Assembly (NCBI RefSeq): GCF_000150275.1
Contig: NW_002060946.1
Span: 2,809,454 to 2,873,453 of the forward strand
Length of the DNA stretch: 64,000 bases
Direction of reading: 5' to 3'
Origin: Trichoplax adhaerens
Taxonomy: Eukaryota > Placozoa > Uniplacotomia > Trichoplacea > Trichoplacidae
Positions 24,901 through 38,900 of this stretch are shown here, piece by piece (position 1 is the first letter of the stretch; each line of letters begins with the position of its first letter). The translations under genes and the position numbers were made by a program. The notes beneath the pieces were generated by a model that was not told where the DNA came from, made no database searches, and saw nothing but the letters and a program-made list of their open reading frames with translations.

Positions 24901-26577
24901 TACTTATTTGGCTTTGTAACATACGTGAGTATACCAAAATACCTTTATATATATATAGCATTAACTTATAACATACTTAGCTCTGAGGATAACAGCCAAC
25001 TGAATTATTCACTGTGAATTGAAATTTTTGCTGGCATTTAAAAATTTCTATTGGAGAAAAAATTCAGGTACAATCTATGGTTGAGGATAGCATAACCCCA
25101 ATTTCGACAATTTAGTCGAGTTTCCGTTAAGAATTAGTTTATTTGTTATAGTTATTGCATGAGAAATACAGAAAGTAGACTCAAATAATTTAAAAAGTCA
25201 TTAACTGCCGTACGTTTATTATCTAAAGATTTTTTGCTAGCATAATCAGATTGATAACTATGGAATTTTAGTTTAATTATACCATCAAGATTTAATTTAA
25301 AATATAATAGACATACGCCATAAATGCGACAGAAAGCTTAAGTCTAAATTAATTACATCGGAATTTAAATATACTAATACCATTTATGGAATCTCGCTTA
25401 TTGTAGTGGAACTGACATTTTATTTTTGATGTACTTGCTAGGAATAGTTAATCACTCAATTACAATAACATCGTGCTATGTAAAACTAGTACTTTTCTTT
25501 GCGAGCGTAGTTATCGAGACTATTTAAGCTGACTTGATTAAATCTAAATAGTGTGTTTTTTATCTAAAATACATTATGGACCAGAATTGTTATGCTTTAT
25601 TTTGCTTTTATTTTTCACTGAAATAGATTGATGAAGTATTTATGCTACCTTAGCTTATTAAACACCGTACCTTTGCTTTCTTTTAAAATTGGATGCTAAT
25701 GTCATCAGACCTAGTAGATTTATATCGTGCTTTCTTCTAAATTTCTATCTCTCATTCGAATTAAATTTCATTCTGGGATTAATTTCATTTCGTTTATGCT
25801 TTAAAGTATATAAACTGTTACTGAACTAAGTTTATCTTCATGCTTGGCAAAATGGGCTCCATGATGTCCTCTTGGTTATTCTTCGTAGTTAAATTATTGA
25901 ATATTAAACATGCAGAAGTTGATAACTTATACATCACTTAAATCGAAATTGACTACTTCTGAAAATTAGATTACAGCATAAACTGCTTCAGGGCTACTGT
26001 CTATCGTTTATCATCTGTTTCATCGATATATTTTAGTAATTTGCATGCAATAGTTTCAACTTTAGTTTCTCACTTGTTGACCGAATCACTGGACTCTAAA
26101 AGACTTTCCCAGTCGATAGAGCTCTGATTTAAACTATAATATCTTCTAGAACAAAACTGACTACAAGGTCTTTCACATCTATTTCGGTTAAACATAACTT
26201 AAAATTGCATATATTGTAGAATTGGTAGTTCCGGTAAAGTACCGTAATTTTCGGTAAATAACTCTATGATTGCAATAGTCCATGTTATATGATTATAATT
26301 ATTAGACAGATAGGCTATCAGATATTTTAATTTGAAATTAGACAATAGATCAGAAGACAAAGAGTACAAACTTAAAGCTTTCCATAGCGATATCTCTTCT
26401 CATTCTCTAACATGAGTTTAGATTATTCATATTTATATGGAGAAGATTGCATGTGTATTCCAAAGAAAGCGAGGCTCTTTGTTAATGGATAAATTTTATA
26501 ACAGCTCATGAATTTATCTCGGCTAATCTATGTTTAAATCTAATTTGATAGTATACTCTGCCCTTTCAAATCCAAGT
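21987..26577. other. Spacer between the exon relic and gene D
   Basis: I found no supported gene. The small frame at 23972-24157 (61 codons) has no family motif. From about 24980 the sequence is homologous to the upstream region of gene C. A 29-base piece at 24618-24646 recurs at 44240-44268. A short TA run lies near 24948-24958. Confidence 0.6.
24618..24646. repeat. Dispersed 29-base repeat, copy 1
   Basis: The sequence runs from TGATTGTAGT to CAGCTAATTACAGT and matches 44240-44268 with one mismatch, 19.6 kb away and outside any gene. It may be a fragment of a dispersed element. Confidence 0.6.
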
Positions 26578-29500
26578 ATGGCTATAAAGTTTGTCGCCTA
26601 CCTGTGCGTTGCTACTTTTTTGGTATCAGTAGTAGCCTCAGATTCAAACATCTTAAACTCAAATGTGTTCCATGTATCTATGGATGAAGATCTAAAATAC
26701 AGACTCGACTGGACGTTCGATCGTTCTCAAAAAATAATGACCTTTACAGTTCATGTCAAAACGACAGGATGGGTAGGATTTGGAATATCCCCTTACACTG
26801 GTAAAATGCCCGGATCTGATGTTGTTATCGGATGGGTAGATAATAATGGTAAAGCTTATCTTCAGGTGAAAATCATTTGAAATCTTAGTAACGATTCCGC
26901 TTAAAATAATGAAAGCTAATGTATCCTCTCCAACATCATTCTATGTCGTTATAACCGAAAAGGATTGGAGTAGCAATAATTTTCTTTCTGTTTCGCCATA
27001 GGATCGATATGCAACAGGCCGTACATTGCCAGAGTTAGATTCAAGTCAAGACTATAAACTTGTATCGGGCTCTGAGAGTAATGGCACAACAGCAATAAAG
27101 TTTTGGAGAAAGTTTGATACAGGAGATACTAAAGATTTAAAATTAGACGTAAGTCATGCTATTTATGACAGCTTATACCAATTAACATCTCATAAAATAT
27201 GTTTTGAATAATTGATCTCGTTAGACCGGAACAACCAGATTGATTTGGGCCTATAATAACAAGGATCCTGTATCGACTTCTAATATTCCAATGCATAATA
27301 AAATGGGCACCCGTAGCGTAAACCTGTTTGAGAGGATGCCGGAAAAAGATAAGCCTGTACTGCCATCAGATTATCAGACATATGATTTTAGAGTACCAAA
27401 CGTAAGGAAATAGCTAATAACATTTATTGATTTGACTTATTGCTTGCTTGCTACAGCTATAACCATACCAAATGGATCCTGTCAGTATGCATTAAGCTCA
27501 AACAAAACTGGAAACTAAGTTATCAGCTCTAACATTGCTTAGTTACATAATTCTCTTATAAATGAAGAAAAATCTATACCTTTTTAAGATTTTTGAGTTA
27601 AGAGCCAGCTTAATCTAATCACAGCAGCAGTAGTTAAGAGATATCTTAGAACATTTATTCTCGGACTGAAAAATAATCATCAATTACAATTAATGAGTAC
27701 GCTGGATGTTTTGGATAATATTAGTATAGTGTGCAATAAGTCAGATTTTCAATAATTTATCAGTCATAAAGCCATAGCGATGATAGTATGCTATTATAAA
27801 CACTCCTGTATTTTGAGAACTAGAATTCTGCAAATGTTAAGAATCATCGAGTTGAAGCCAGTTATTGCTGCAGTTGAAAGTCTTCATATACTGTATGGCA
27901 ATGTTTTAATTCTTTGCAAATGCATCGGTGAAGCTACCGAATGTCGTGAGTGTTGTACATAATACTCTTGCTCGTTAAACAAAGGTAGAAAAATTTATAT
28001 AAATTTGTTATTAATCAAAGGGGACTGATTATAATGTAGGTAAGCGTACCTAACGCTCATACCACGTATTGGTGTGTAGGATTAAGGATGCCTGAACTAA
28101 CGGAAAAAAATCATATCATTAGGGTAGGAGCCGTTCATATATTATAGTGAACTCTTTGACATGGCTTTTTTCATTCATTGAAGATAGCTCAAAAAATAGA
28201 ATAATTTAAGACAGTGTAAGACCTCGCTTAAATCACTTCACTCCAATTTGATCAATTTGCTAGAATTAGCAAACACAATCTTATCTCACAATTATTAATA
28301 ACTAGAGTATTACTTAACTAGTTAATACTGAAGGAATCTTAAAATTTATGCGACACTACAGACCATTAAAATGGGATAGAATAAATTCATAATTATAATT
28401 ATCTAATCATCAAATTTCTAGATTGATCCCATCATAACTAAAGGCAATGAAGGTGTAGTCCATCATATGACACTTTATGAGTGTGAATCCGATCCTAAAT
28501 GGCATGGTTATAGTTCAGACTGTTCGAGTAGAAATATGCCCCTCCACTTAACTAGATGTCGTGGAGGTGCTGTTGTAGCAGGCTGGGCTGTTGGTGGCGA
28601 GGTTAATTTATAATTTTATCACTTTATCAAAGAAGAAATCAGTCAAAGTGGGATTTTATTCGGTCTAATTGATCTTGACTTCTCTCAATGCTTTTTTGTA
28701 CTGTGCATAGTCAAGTGTTTTCCCCGCTCATACAGGATTAGCTATTGGCCAGAAAACCGATCCCAAATTTACAGTTATTGAGATGCACTATGATAATCCC
28801 GAAGGTAGATCAGGTGAGCAATCAGTTGCCATGATTCATATGTTTTATTTAATTGTAGAGAGTAAAAGCGATCTAGAAGAATATTAGCAACGCTTCTAAT
28901 ACTTTAATCTTTCATATTTTGTCAGATTTTGTCGATACCTCCGGTTTTAAAATATTTTATACACGACAATTACGCCAATACGATGTTGGAACCTTAACTA
29001 TGGGTCATGCGGTTACACCAACCATGATGATCCCAGAAAAACAAGACGAATGGAATATCACCGGTTACTGCCCTCAAATGTGCACTGAACGGGTGAAAGC
29101 TCTGATTACTTACTTTTATAAACTCATTATATTAATGCAATGATATAGACTTTATTGCGCGCTATATTTGGACTCTACAGTAATTATACAGTATCTCAGT
29201 AAGGACATATATTTCCTATTAGGCTATACCTATGGCAGGTATCAACATCTTTGGAGTATTCTTTCATACTCATTTAGCAGGTAGCTGAATAGTGCTGTAC
29301 CAGTAAGGAGATTTGCCATATTTGATTATACAGATGCACCTGATCTGGCCTATTTTAAATTATGATTAGAAATCTTGTTCCTTTTTCCTATATTTGACGT
29401 TTGAAATGTTTTGCTGTGCAGGTGTAGCATTATATGCAAGACACTTCAGAAAGGGCAAAGAATTGCCATTACTCGCTCAAAATAAGCATTATGATTTCAA

Positions 29501-32490
29501 CTATCAGGTAAATTAATACATTCCAGTTGGCATGGTATTTTTTATTCTGTTGCTGTTGATGATATATTCTGTTTGAAGATAATGTGAAAGAAAGCTTTAT
29601 GAATTCTTTTATTAATTGAAATATTGTCGTCTATTCCTTTTGTAGGAAGTTTTATATTTGAGGAATGAAATTAAAATGTTGCCGGTAGAATGCATTATGT
29701 AGTGCAATGCTATAATGTTACGACCTTTATTAAAATTAACCCCATCTGACTTACATAGGGAGATTCTTTGGCTATTACTTGCAGCTATAAGACCGCTAAT
29801 CGTAATACTAGCACTGTGGTAAATGCTATGAATTTATAAAGTATCTAAATTTCAGGATAAATTTAATTTATTAGTACTTAACCCCTAATTCTATGTATAA
29901 TCACAATATATGATTTAGGGAGGTGAAGCAACTAAGGATGAAATGTGTCTTAATTACGTATTTTACTACCCTAAATTGCCGTTTTCAGTATGCGTTACAT
30001 ATGCATCATATACTGACCTTGTACCTTATTTCACCAAATTAATCATGTAAGTATATCTGCAAGTATTTATCTAAATACGTAGATTTCTGAATCTATGATA
30101 AGTGCCAATTAATTAATTGATTTATGGATCTGCTTTTGAAAATATCCATTTAAATTTCTCTGATGACATGGTGTTGGGGATGGAAATAAAATATAGTGAT
30201 CATTTTATTCACAAAATTAGTTCCATACAGCATCAAGTTTTTTTGTATAAGTAGCAGCAGAATTCATTTTTGTGTGATTTTAGTTTTCAATCTTTCGCTA
30301 AACAAATATACTTCGTGAAATATAAGTCACATTTTCTCTAGATTATTATGTAAGTTTAAATTAATTGTATACCATAGCTAGAAACTATCTTTGTACATTA
30401 TGTGTGGTATAAATCACCGGCAATAAACTGACTGTTTAATGGGTAACAAGTAAATTATAGTGCATTAATAGAAGAAGGCATAACTTCATATACCTTGATT
30501 AATATTAAAGTGAATCTGTTGATAATTATAGCTTTAAGAAAAATTTCCCGTATAGTAATATTTTCATCTAAAAGAAACACTGTAAATGTACTAATATGTG
30601 TAGAATAAATTGAAAAAGCCAGTATAGACTGGCATATTTATAAATTAATATCGTTGCACAAGTTAATCAATCACATCTATCTGATTAAAGATGAAATTAC
30701 GTAAGCTGTTGATAATTTATAGTCTGGTAAGAGAAATTTTCATCATCATGTCGATGAGAATTAGAAATTTCTATTAAATGCTTTTTTAATGAAATTTTTT
30801 ATGAAATCATAATAGTTTATTACCATTTTAAGAAAACGCTTTGTTAATGAGTATTACTCCTCCATGAAGTAAATTCTTTAATAATTAGTAACACTAAATT
30901 TATTTATTAGAAGGTGTGTTGTTAAATGTTAGAATTAGTACCGTTCCCGCTACTAATATAAAATATAGTTTTACCAATATCGTTCTAATATAGACTAGTT
31001 TTCAATTTAATTTAATAAGATAGGGCTCTTCCTCATTACTTTGTCACTAAATTTTTTTAGACAAGGCAGAATGCCTAATCCAACTCCGAATAGCACAACC
31101 AGTCTTGCGGAGTCAGTTAGAAAAACCGTTATAGGGGATAGCGCATTGATTAAAGAGCTGCATGACTTAGAAACTTATCGTGCTCCTGACATGTATTGCT
31201 CCTATCAAAATCACTCGATCATCATGGATGTGAGTAATATCGTACGTTATATAATTATGCGATCTCATTGTAGCATTGCAATTTATTTCATAACTAAGGA
31301 TTATCAATGTTATAGCTGAAGGCGTAATTTTTATAGCCTTTAAGGATAATAACAATCTACTTTCTCATGGGTGTTAAGTATGCGTTTACTCAATTTTTCT
31401 TATCAATTTCCATTTAATTTCTTCCTTTATGATTAACAACGGAAATCAAACAGAGCTATGGCCAAAAAATTCCTAATTTTATATCAGCGGCAAATTATAC
31501 AGCCCCAATTACAAGTGCTGCTGTTTCGGCGACTTCAGTTTATCTGTTTTCTTTCATAATTTATGTCGTTTTAGCAACAGCATTGGTATTATAGAAAGCT
31601 TGTCTACGCGTGAATATGATGCTCAGAATAATTATTTCTTAACATGCTCATATAATTAGCTTTTTTATCTTACAGTTGTTAACCACTAGTAAAGTGCTTT
31701 ATGTAACTCCTATTTTCATGTTTGTCATATAGAGGTGATGATTCCTAATTAGTAGCTATACGTAGCTGGCATAAATTTAGCATGGTTGATCACTCATAAA
31801 ATTAGCCTTCCGAATAAGTATTGGCTGTGTAAATGTAGGATTTAAGGCTATCCAAACAAGCAATTCCAAAGTATAAGATTGTCGAAAACATGCCGTATGT
31901 CTATTGTAATCCTTAACTATCGTTTTCATACCAGTAAATGGATGGATTGAATAAATTGAATTCATAGGTATTAAATCACTAAAGAGTGATATACCAGTAG
32001 GCCTTAAGAATCATCCTGCTAGCCTACGATTTATATTTCCTCCAATAAGTGCTGTACTAATGGCAGATCTACTCGAAAGCATCCTAGGCAGGGCGTTTTA
32101 CTACTATAATAAGTTATGCTATTTCCGCTTGCTTTATATTATCTATGGTAGAGGTAATACTATACTACTGTACTTTTTGCAGCTAGAAGTTTGCATAAGA
32201 TGCCAGTAATTTCAATGTATTACGTTTATAGATAGCCAAAATTAGCCTGTAAAAGTGATATAAAACTCAAGAGTACGCTATCGTATGTATGTACACTTTA
32301 TAGAATATCTGTAACAAATACTTTAATTCGATAGCTATGACTTAGTTATAACTAGTCGAAAGTGATGCAATTAATATATTTTGGGTTGGCAGTATATTTT
32401 ATTTAACACAGGTGAACGTGATTTGTATGCACAAGTACGTCGAAATTAAACTTATTTAGTTCATCTAGCTTCGTTGATTACGACAGCAGA
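24980..32490. repeat. Segmental duplication, right copy (contains gene D)
   Basis: Colinear with 13670-21885, offset about 11.3 kb at the gene start. Coding exons are much more similar than introns, so the duplication is not very recent or the exons are under constraint. The 3' flanks remain alignable for about 760 bases past the stop in C and 900 bases in D. Confidence 0.75.
26578..31594 (+). CDS. DOMON/copper type II monooxygenase (gene D), complete
   Basis: Fourteen exons: 26578-26865, 27002-27148, 27225-27401, 28040-28123, 28422-28601, 28711-28813, 28926-29092, 29223-29280, 29422-29507, 29646-29684, 29759-29818, 29919-30046, 31061-31229, 31454-31594. They join in frame into 608 residues. 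An upstream in-frame ATG at 26530 exists, but 26578 (MAIKF) is chosen because it matches gene C and directly begins a signal peptide. The DOMON domain is in exons 1-2. Copper ligands HHM (exon 5), MHY (exon 6), HTH (exon 8) and EMC (exon 12) are all present. The C-terminal 25 residues are strongly hydrophobic with no cytoplasmic tail, so a GPI anchor or a terminal membrane segment is likely. One exon 5 donor is the weaker GTTAAT. An AATAAA lies at 31950, and gene C has one at a similar place (21445). The gene converges on aminopeptidase gene G. The substrate is unknown. Confidence 0.93.
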
Positions 32491-32900
32491 TGTAGTAATA
32501 TAGGCCTAATCTAGCAATAACGGCTAAGTATTTTCACTTTCTGAGGGCAGATAATTGTCGAAAGGATCATTTCAAATTCATGTCTAAAAATTGTAATCAA
32601 CCAATCAAGATCTATTTTTTTAGTTAATCTAATTCAAGTGTCGAAGTTAAAATCATTATTCTAACAGTATAGGCCACATTCTCTGGCCATTTTTGCGTTT
32701 GATCTTTACAAATGTGATAAAATTGATGAAACCAGACATTTTACAGCAATATTATCTTTATTGATGTGCGACACAGCATCCACCAATATGATTAAAATAA
32801 CATCGAATTAAGGTTAATCTAGTCGTACGTTAAAGCAGATTACATAATACTGATAATATATTACTATTACCTCGCAGTTTAGAGAGCCATAGTAAATCAA
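31595..32900. other. Spacer between converging genes D and G
   Basis: This holds the 3' flank of gene D, homologous to that of gene C up to about 32490, and then the 3' flank of gene G. Apart from possible poly(A) signals no feature is seen. Confidence 0.6.
32757..32762 (-). promoter_or_regulatory. Candidate poly(A) signal of gene G
   Basis: AATAAA on the minus strand, about 140 bases after the gene G stop. The paralogue H has one at nearly the same distance. In AT-rich DNA this motif is common, so support is modest. Confidence 0.35.
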
Positions 32901-35900
32901 TTACATAGTCTCCATATGCTCTGTATTAGCCTGACAAAACTGCTTAATTTGCATTGCATGTTTTTGTAACCACATAATGTTGGTATGGATGCTATTTAAT
33001 ACAGAAGATTTATAACCGCTAAGCTCTGGATGTCTCTCAAAGAACATTTCCACCTAGAAATGAGGGAATGAAAATATCAATTTCTAGTTCTACATCTATG
33101 TCTAAATTATGCCAAGTGTATGTATAAATTATTTGATAATAAAGGATCGTATCTTAAATTCATGTTTCTGAAGTCTAACCTCCATATACTTTGGCATGGT
33201 ATCGAATCTCTGGACAGAGCTTACGAACATTCTTCCAAATGTATTCAATTGAGAATTGTTTTTAGCCCTGTTTGGTGTTAATAGAAAAGCACGGAAGCAA
33301 ATTCGTTAATCCGTGATGAGCACAAAAATCTAGACTTGATGTATTTTTTATAATTAAAATCTGTTGCTTCTGCGATATATTTTTATCTTGCACTTATGGT
33401 ACTATATGCACATTATATGGGGTTTATCTATAATGATGTCGATTTTTTACTGTAGCTATCATGTAAGGTTATTATTATAGCAGTAATAGTATAAATAGAG
33501 TCCTTCTGCTATATTTAATCAGTATATTATACTTGGAATAGCACTATACTAGAAACTAATACCTATACAGAGACTAATCAACGAGGAATTATTAAATGAA
33601 TGCCCGACTGAGTTTGCTTATTGAAATTATTAGTTACTGCTGGCATTATACTTACTGTCCATACATCATGTTGAAGTTAGTTTTGATATATTCCCACGGT
33701 ACATGTCGACCAACAGGATTCGCGGCTACGAAATTAAAGACGTTAGCTTTTTCGCCTTGGCTAAGATTATTTGAATGGAGTGCCATATGTATGTAGCTAT
33801 AGAATGAAATTATAATGAATATTTGTTTATTTAACAACATTAAATTGATATAGTCAAGACATCATTTATAAATAAAAAATCTTGTTAGATAAAGAATTCA
33901 AACAGTTTAAATTTATTTGAAAGAATTTGTAAGAGTTTTTACTCACGCCTTAAGCAACCAAGGTTCTTTAGATCTAGCTAAAGCCCTTAACATATCTGGT
34001 CTAATGGTAGTCTTATACGTGGTATTAAGTTTATTCCATATCCTGGTGAAGGCCCTAGAATCTCCATTAGCAACAGCTGCCGATAAGACTATTCTCCTCA
34101 AAGATGGTGGTATCCTATAATTCAGATAATGAAAGATTAAAATAAGCGATTAAGAGAATAAAGAAGTCGCCGGCTGGTGTGTGTCAACGACTGTAAGATT
34201 ATTTAAAATATGAAATATTGAGTACGGTACAGTGGTATGTGATCATCGCAGAACAGATTAAACCACTTGATCTTATCAAAGAATTATGGCTTATTTGTCT
34301 ACTGAGATACTATCATTCCTCAATTTTATTAGTAACTACTCAAAATCCTTGTAATTTTAATTTTTAATTGTCTTTAGCAAAAGTTTGGTATATGCGTAAG
34401 TAAACATTACAATACAGCTTAATTTTTGTCACAAGTTGCCTGTACATGTTAGAGTCATTCATAGCGTTATCCCAGAACATCTTGCTGGCATCCTTATTGC
34501 ATTCATACTCGTTAAGACGGCATGCAACTCCCATAGCTGCTACTCTTAGTAATCTGTAATTCAAAATTAAAATATGAGTTAGGATAAGCGAATATTGCCT
34601 ATTGCGACATTATTATTATAAGTTGTAGCAACAACACGCAAAAATAACTCTTATTATATATGTGATGGTCTAAATAGAAATACTAATATCAATTCTAATA
34701 TGAATTTCACAATTTAAATGTTAGGCGGCGCTATATATTGAACTTCGAATGGGAATGAATGAATACTCAAGTATTACAGTTTATCATAAACGTTTTGTAA
34801 GGAAGAACGTTAATTACCATAGTAAATATGGTGTTGGATACCGTACGTGAAAATTTATAAAGTACTATTGACTGATTCAGTTACTTTTTACATTAGTGAG
34901 GTTAATGATGGACTTCTTATCACCTTTCCAAGTGGTCACCAGTATTTTCGAATTTTAAGATCTTAAGCAATGGCTTCAATTGTTGTAAGTAATAATTCTA
35001 AAAATTTTAAATACGATAGTTAGCCGAGATATTTACGCCTTACATAAAAATTTATTATGTTAATTGCAAATTTCTTTCACCTTCAGATCTAATATCACGC
35101 TTATTAGCCTCAAGACCTTTATAAAAGGCCTTTGCAATAATTATATGAAGTTATGGCGGAAATTAGATACTTACGGCAAAATATCCAAAATTTCCGGTAT
35201 TTTCTAGGCGATCAACTATATGTTCCAACCTGCCAATAGCTGTGAACCAAGGCAGGTAATGAGTTTCCTTAATCAAGTATTTGGTAAATTCAAGAGCGGT
35301 ACTATACTTTATCATTTCAGCCCTACGAAAAATAATTGATATATTGCTTTAGCCACCTCGCATCGAAATTAGCAGGCATTCAGATTTAAGAATTTATTGA
35401 TTATGTTTATGACATATTCAATCTGCTATACAATACATAATTTGTTTCATTTTTTATATTACAGAACTAATTTTATTTTATATTACTCAGCAAAAGTCAT
35501 AGAATCATCAATGAGATTGGAAATATCACGGGTATCTAATGCCTATGATACATAATAACATAATTTAAAAAAGAATTAGAAATGCTGAATAAGCTGGCTC
35601 CAATTTATACATATACGCTATTATAAATTTCGTAATCTTATGTAGAAAAAGGTTGTGTAACATTTCCTACTTACCATCAGATTTTTTTGTAACCCGTTAG
35701 CTAAAGCAAGCCAGTTTTCTTCCGGGTAATTAACTCTAAAGAATCCAAACTGGTGAGTATTTGCCTTGATCCATTGACCCGCAGGCCAGTCAAATGATGT
35801 TTGTACTATAGGGTACAGTAAAGAACAGTTGTCATATAATTCGTTGCTAATGATATAATTCATGCCAAGACCTTGGAACTCGTATGGGTCATCGATTTTT

Positions 35901-38900
35901 AAAATGTACGAATAAATATTTTCATTTATAGTCAAAACTGTGAATAGTTTATAGATATCTATTACAGTCACTGTTGACAAGATAGTACTTTACAATAATT
36001 ACTAACCGTCCTTCATGTTGATAACCTGAAAGTAATTAGCTGATTTATTGCTACCAAAGAACCAGTTGATGGGAATGTTCCATTTATATCTATTGTTTAG
36101 GCACGATTATTATTTTAAAAATAATGACAGTATTAATTATGGTCCAAGTTTGCCTTAAAATCACGTTTAAAGAACTTATAGCAGTTACCCGTATGGAGAT
36201 TTATGCGGTGATGCTGGGTGCTCTGAGTTAGGATCCAAGGTATTGTTGGATAGGTAGCGTTGCTGAGTAAAGATGCCTTTATTTGGATTACTAGGATCGC
36301 GTGCAACGGTTATAATTGGATGGCCCATTTGTCTAATCCAAGTACTACCGATAGCTGTGATATTATAGCTGCTCTTTGTTGACTAAATGCAATAATAATC
36401 GGATTTAGATGAGAATTTTTACGCATTAAAGTAATTCATGATTTGATAGTCTAGTTGTATCGTAGGAAATAAATATTTTCTCCTGAATTCACTATTTACC
36501 TCCTGTAAAGCAGACCATAGCGAGTGTGGATAAGCTTCCTTCCATTTATTTTGTTGCACGTATAGCTATATCCGCATATTAAAAATTAACGAAAAGCATA
36601 TGAAAAGATTACATGGAACTGGAGAATTTATTTTAAAAATTATAATACCGAACAATAGCGCTTGTAAAATATGCAACAAGCATTTGTTCGATATGGGCTA
36701 CTGCTAGAGTGATCCTTACCCTGATTGCAGCATCGAACTTGTCATTTCCTAACATGTTCCTCAACATGCGTAGTACACTACCTCCCTAGGTAATCATATA
36801 ATATTTGATAAAATTATCGATATTGTCATTTTAGTATAATAAATTTAGAACTTTTACTCGTCAATTCTTTCAAAATGAAATCTCATTAGAGGTTATAGAG
36901 TATAAAAAATGATGTCTATCTTAAAGTAAGATACAACTACTGTTAGTAATAAATAAACGCCGCGGTAGAGACAATTGAAATAAAGTTCTGTTTAAAATTT
37001 ATTAGGTGATAATATTTATCTTTTAACCATGTAAATTTTGTGTAGTAATTTACTTTGTTATAAGCAACGGCTGAAAAATAATCCAAAATCATGTTATTGC
37101 TTGGGAAATGGTGGACTTCCATAGGGTGTGACAATTTAGACGCATCACTTCGTAATCCTGGTTGTACCTCTCGTACCAAGAACACATTCATCTATTCAAT
37201 GAAAGTATAAAACGAGTCAAATTTTTTCATTTTCATTCGTACAGGTAATGAAATAAATATTTACATAGAAATTACGACCCCGATATAACATTATAATGAG
37301 TTAGTATTGCTATTATGTGTATTGATATTATGCTTAAATAACTGTTGGTTTTGTTAATGTCAATAAATTAAATTCAAATTAATGGCATAAAAAAATTAAG
37401 AGCTATATAAGTAAATACTAACATATTTCGTGCAAACTTAATATAAGTAAAAGAACTTGTATAAATTTTTAACGTGTTAGAAAAATGATGATTAATGGAA
37501 TAATCATCTTCAATTTTATTATACAGAATAATGATTAGTCAATAATTCTTACCATCTCCCATGTTGGCATAAAAGCTGCTGTTCCGAAGTATTCATAAAA
37601 GGTGGCAAATCCTTCGTTAATCCAGACGTTATTCCACCAATGGAAAGTTACTAGATTGCCAAACCACTAAGGTCGAAACAGCAATTTAAATTTGTGATTT
37701 ACAAGAGATGATGTAGCAGTTCAACATGTGCTCAATATTGTAAAATACATAACCTAGCCTTTGGGTCATGTTTCTACAGACAACATATCATGCGTGTCTG
37801 TGTATTTACATGATGTCTTTATTAATTTAATTTACGAAAGTAGAGTATACAGTAAAATCATCATACCATATGAGCGAGTTCATGGCAGACGATTCTGGCG
37901 ATGATCTCCTTAAACCCATCGGTGTCCTCGTTTTCATTAAATAAGAGAGCTCTTTCGACGTATATGATCAAGCCCCAATTTTCCATTGCACCGAAGTTGA
38001 AGTCGGAAATTGATACCATGTCTGTAAGCAATTAAATTCGTTACTAGGTTAACATCCACTTTATCTCGGTACGTAACTCAAATATGCTACTGAATTTGGC
38101 AATTGTTAATTATTTAAATAAATTTTATGATATAAAAAGATATAAATTAACAACTTTTGTCATCCATGCTTTAATAAGAAAGAAATGTATGAAATTGATG
38201 CGAGATTAACTGATACAAGAATATCCTAATCATAGTACTTTAACTGAGATGCGAATACTATAAAATTGATCTACTTATATAATTAACTAGTACCTTGCTT
38301 GGATAACGGATATGTTTGGTTGAAAAGGCATTCAAAATATTCAGTCATCATGATACCAGCTCGTAAGGCCCAAGCACCGTAATGGACACGATCTTTAGGT
38401 GCCCATATACGCATCTATTGGAAATTACATCGTGATAAAACGGTACATGTAAGTTTTATTGGGTAGTTGGTAGACTAAGCTATGCATATAAGAATATTTT
38501 TCTAACAAATGTTCAAGCGAGATAATTTTTAGATTTTACCGTTGTTCCGCGATTAGTTTTTTCTTCAATAGCAGCATATTCACTAATAACAAATGCCAAG
38601 AGGTATGTGCTCATTTTGACGCTTTCTGCGATAAAAATTCCGATAGTAAATTGTAAATAGTTATTCATCCATTACAACAGGCCTTTGTAAGTGTGATTTT
38701 TTCATTATTTAAGCTAAATTTATTCAAAAGTTACTTTCGTATTTGAAATTGATTTTTCCGTTGGGTAAAGTGGTGTTGCCTGTGCTCGGCATATTCCATA
38801 AAGCGAGATATCGACTGTCAACAGTAATACTTGCGTCAAAGGTAGCCTTCAATGTTGGCTCATCAAACAAAGGCATAATACGACGAGCTTCGGCTGGTTC

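Noticed and set aside
33917-34120. Plus-strand frame of 67 codons
   Set aside because: It is the antisense shadow of gene G exon 17, which has correct splice sites and family motifs on the minus strand.
35085-35140. Open stretch in gene G, minus strand, reading like [13 protein letters not shown], as an extra exon
   Set aside because: Its phase does not fit exons 14 and 15, while those two join directly in phase, and the same exons of gene H also join without it.
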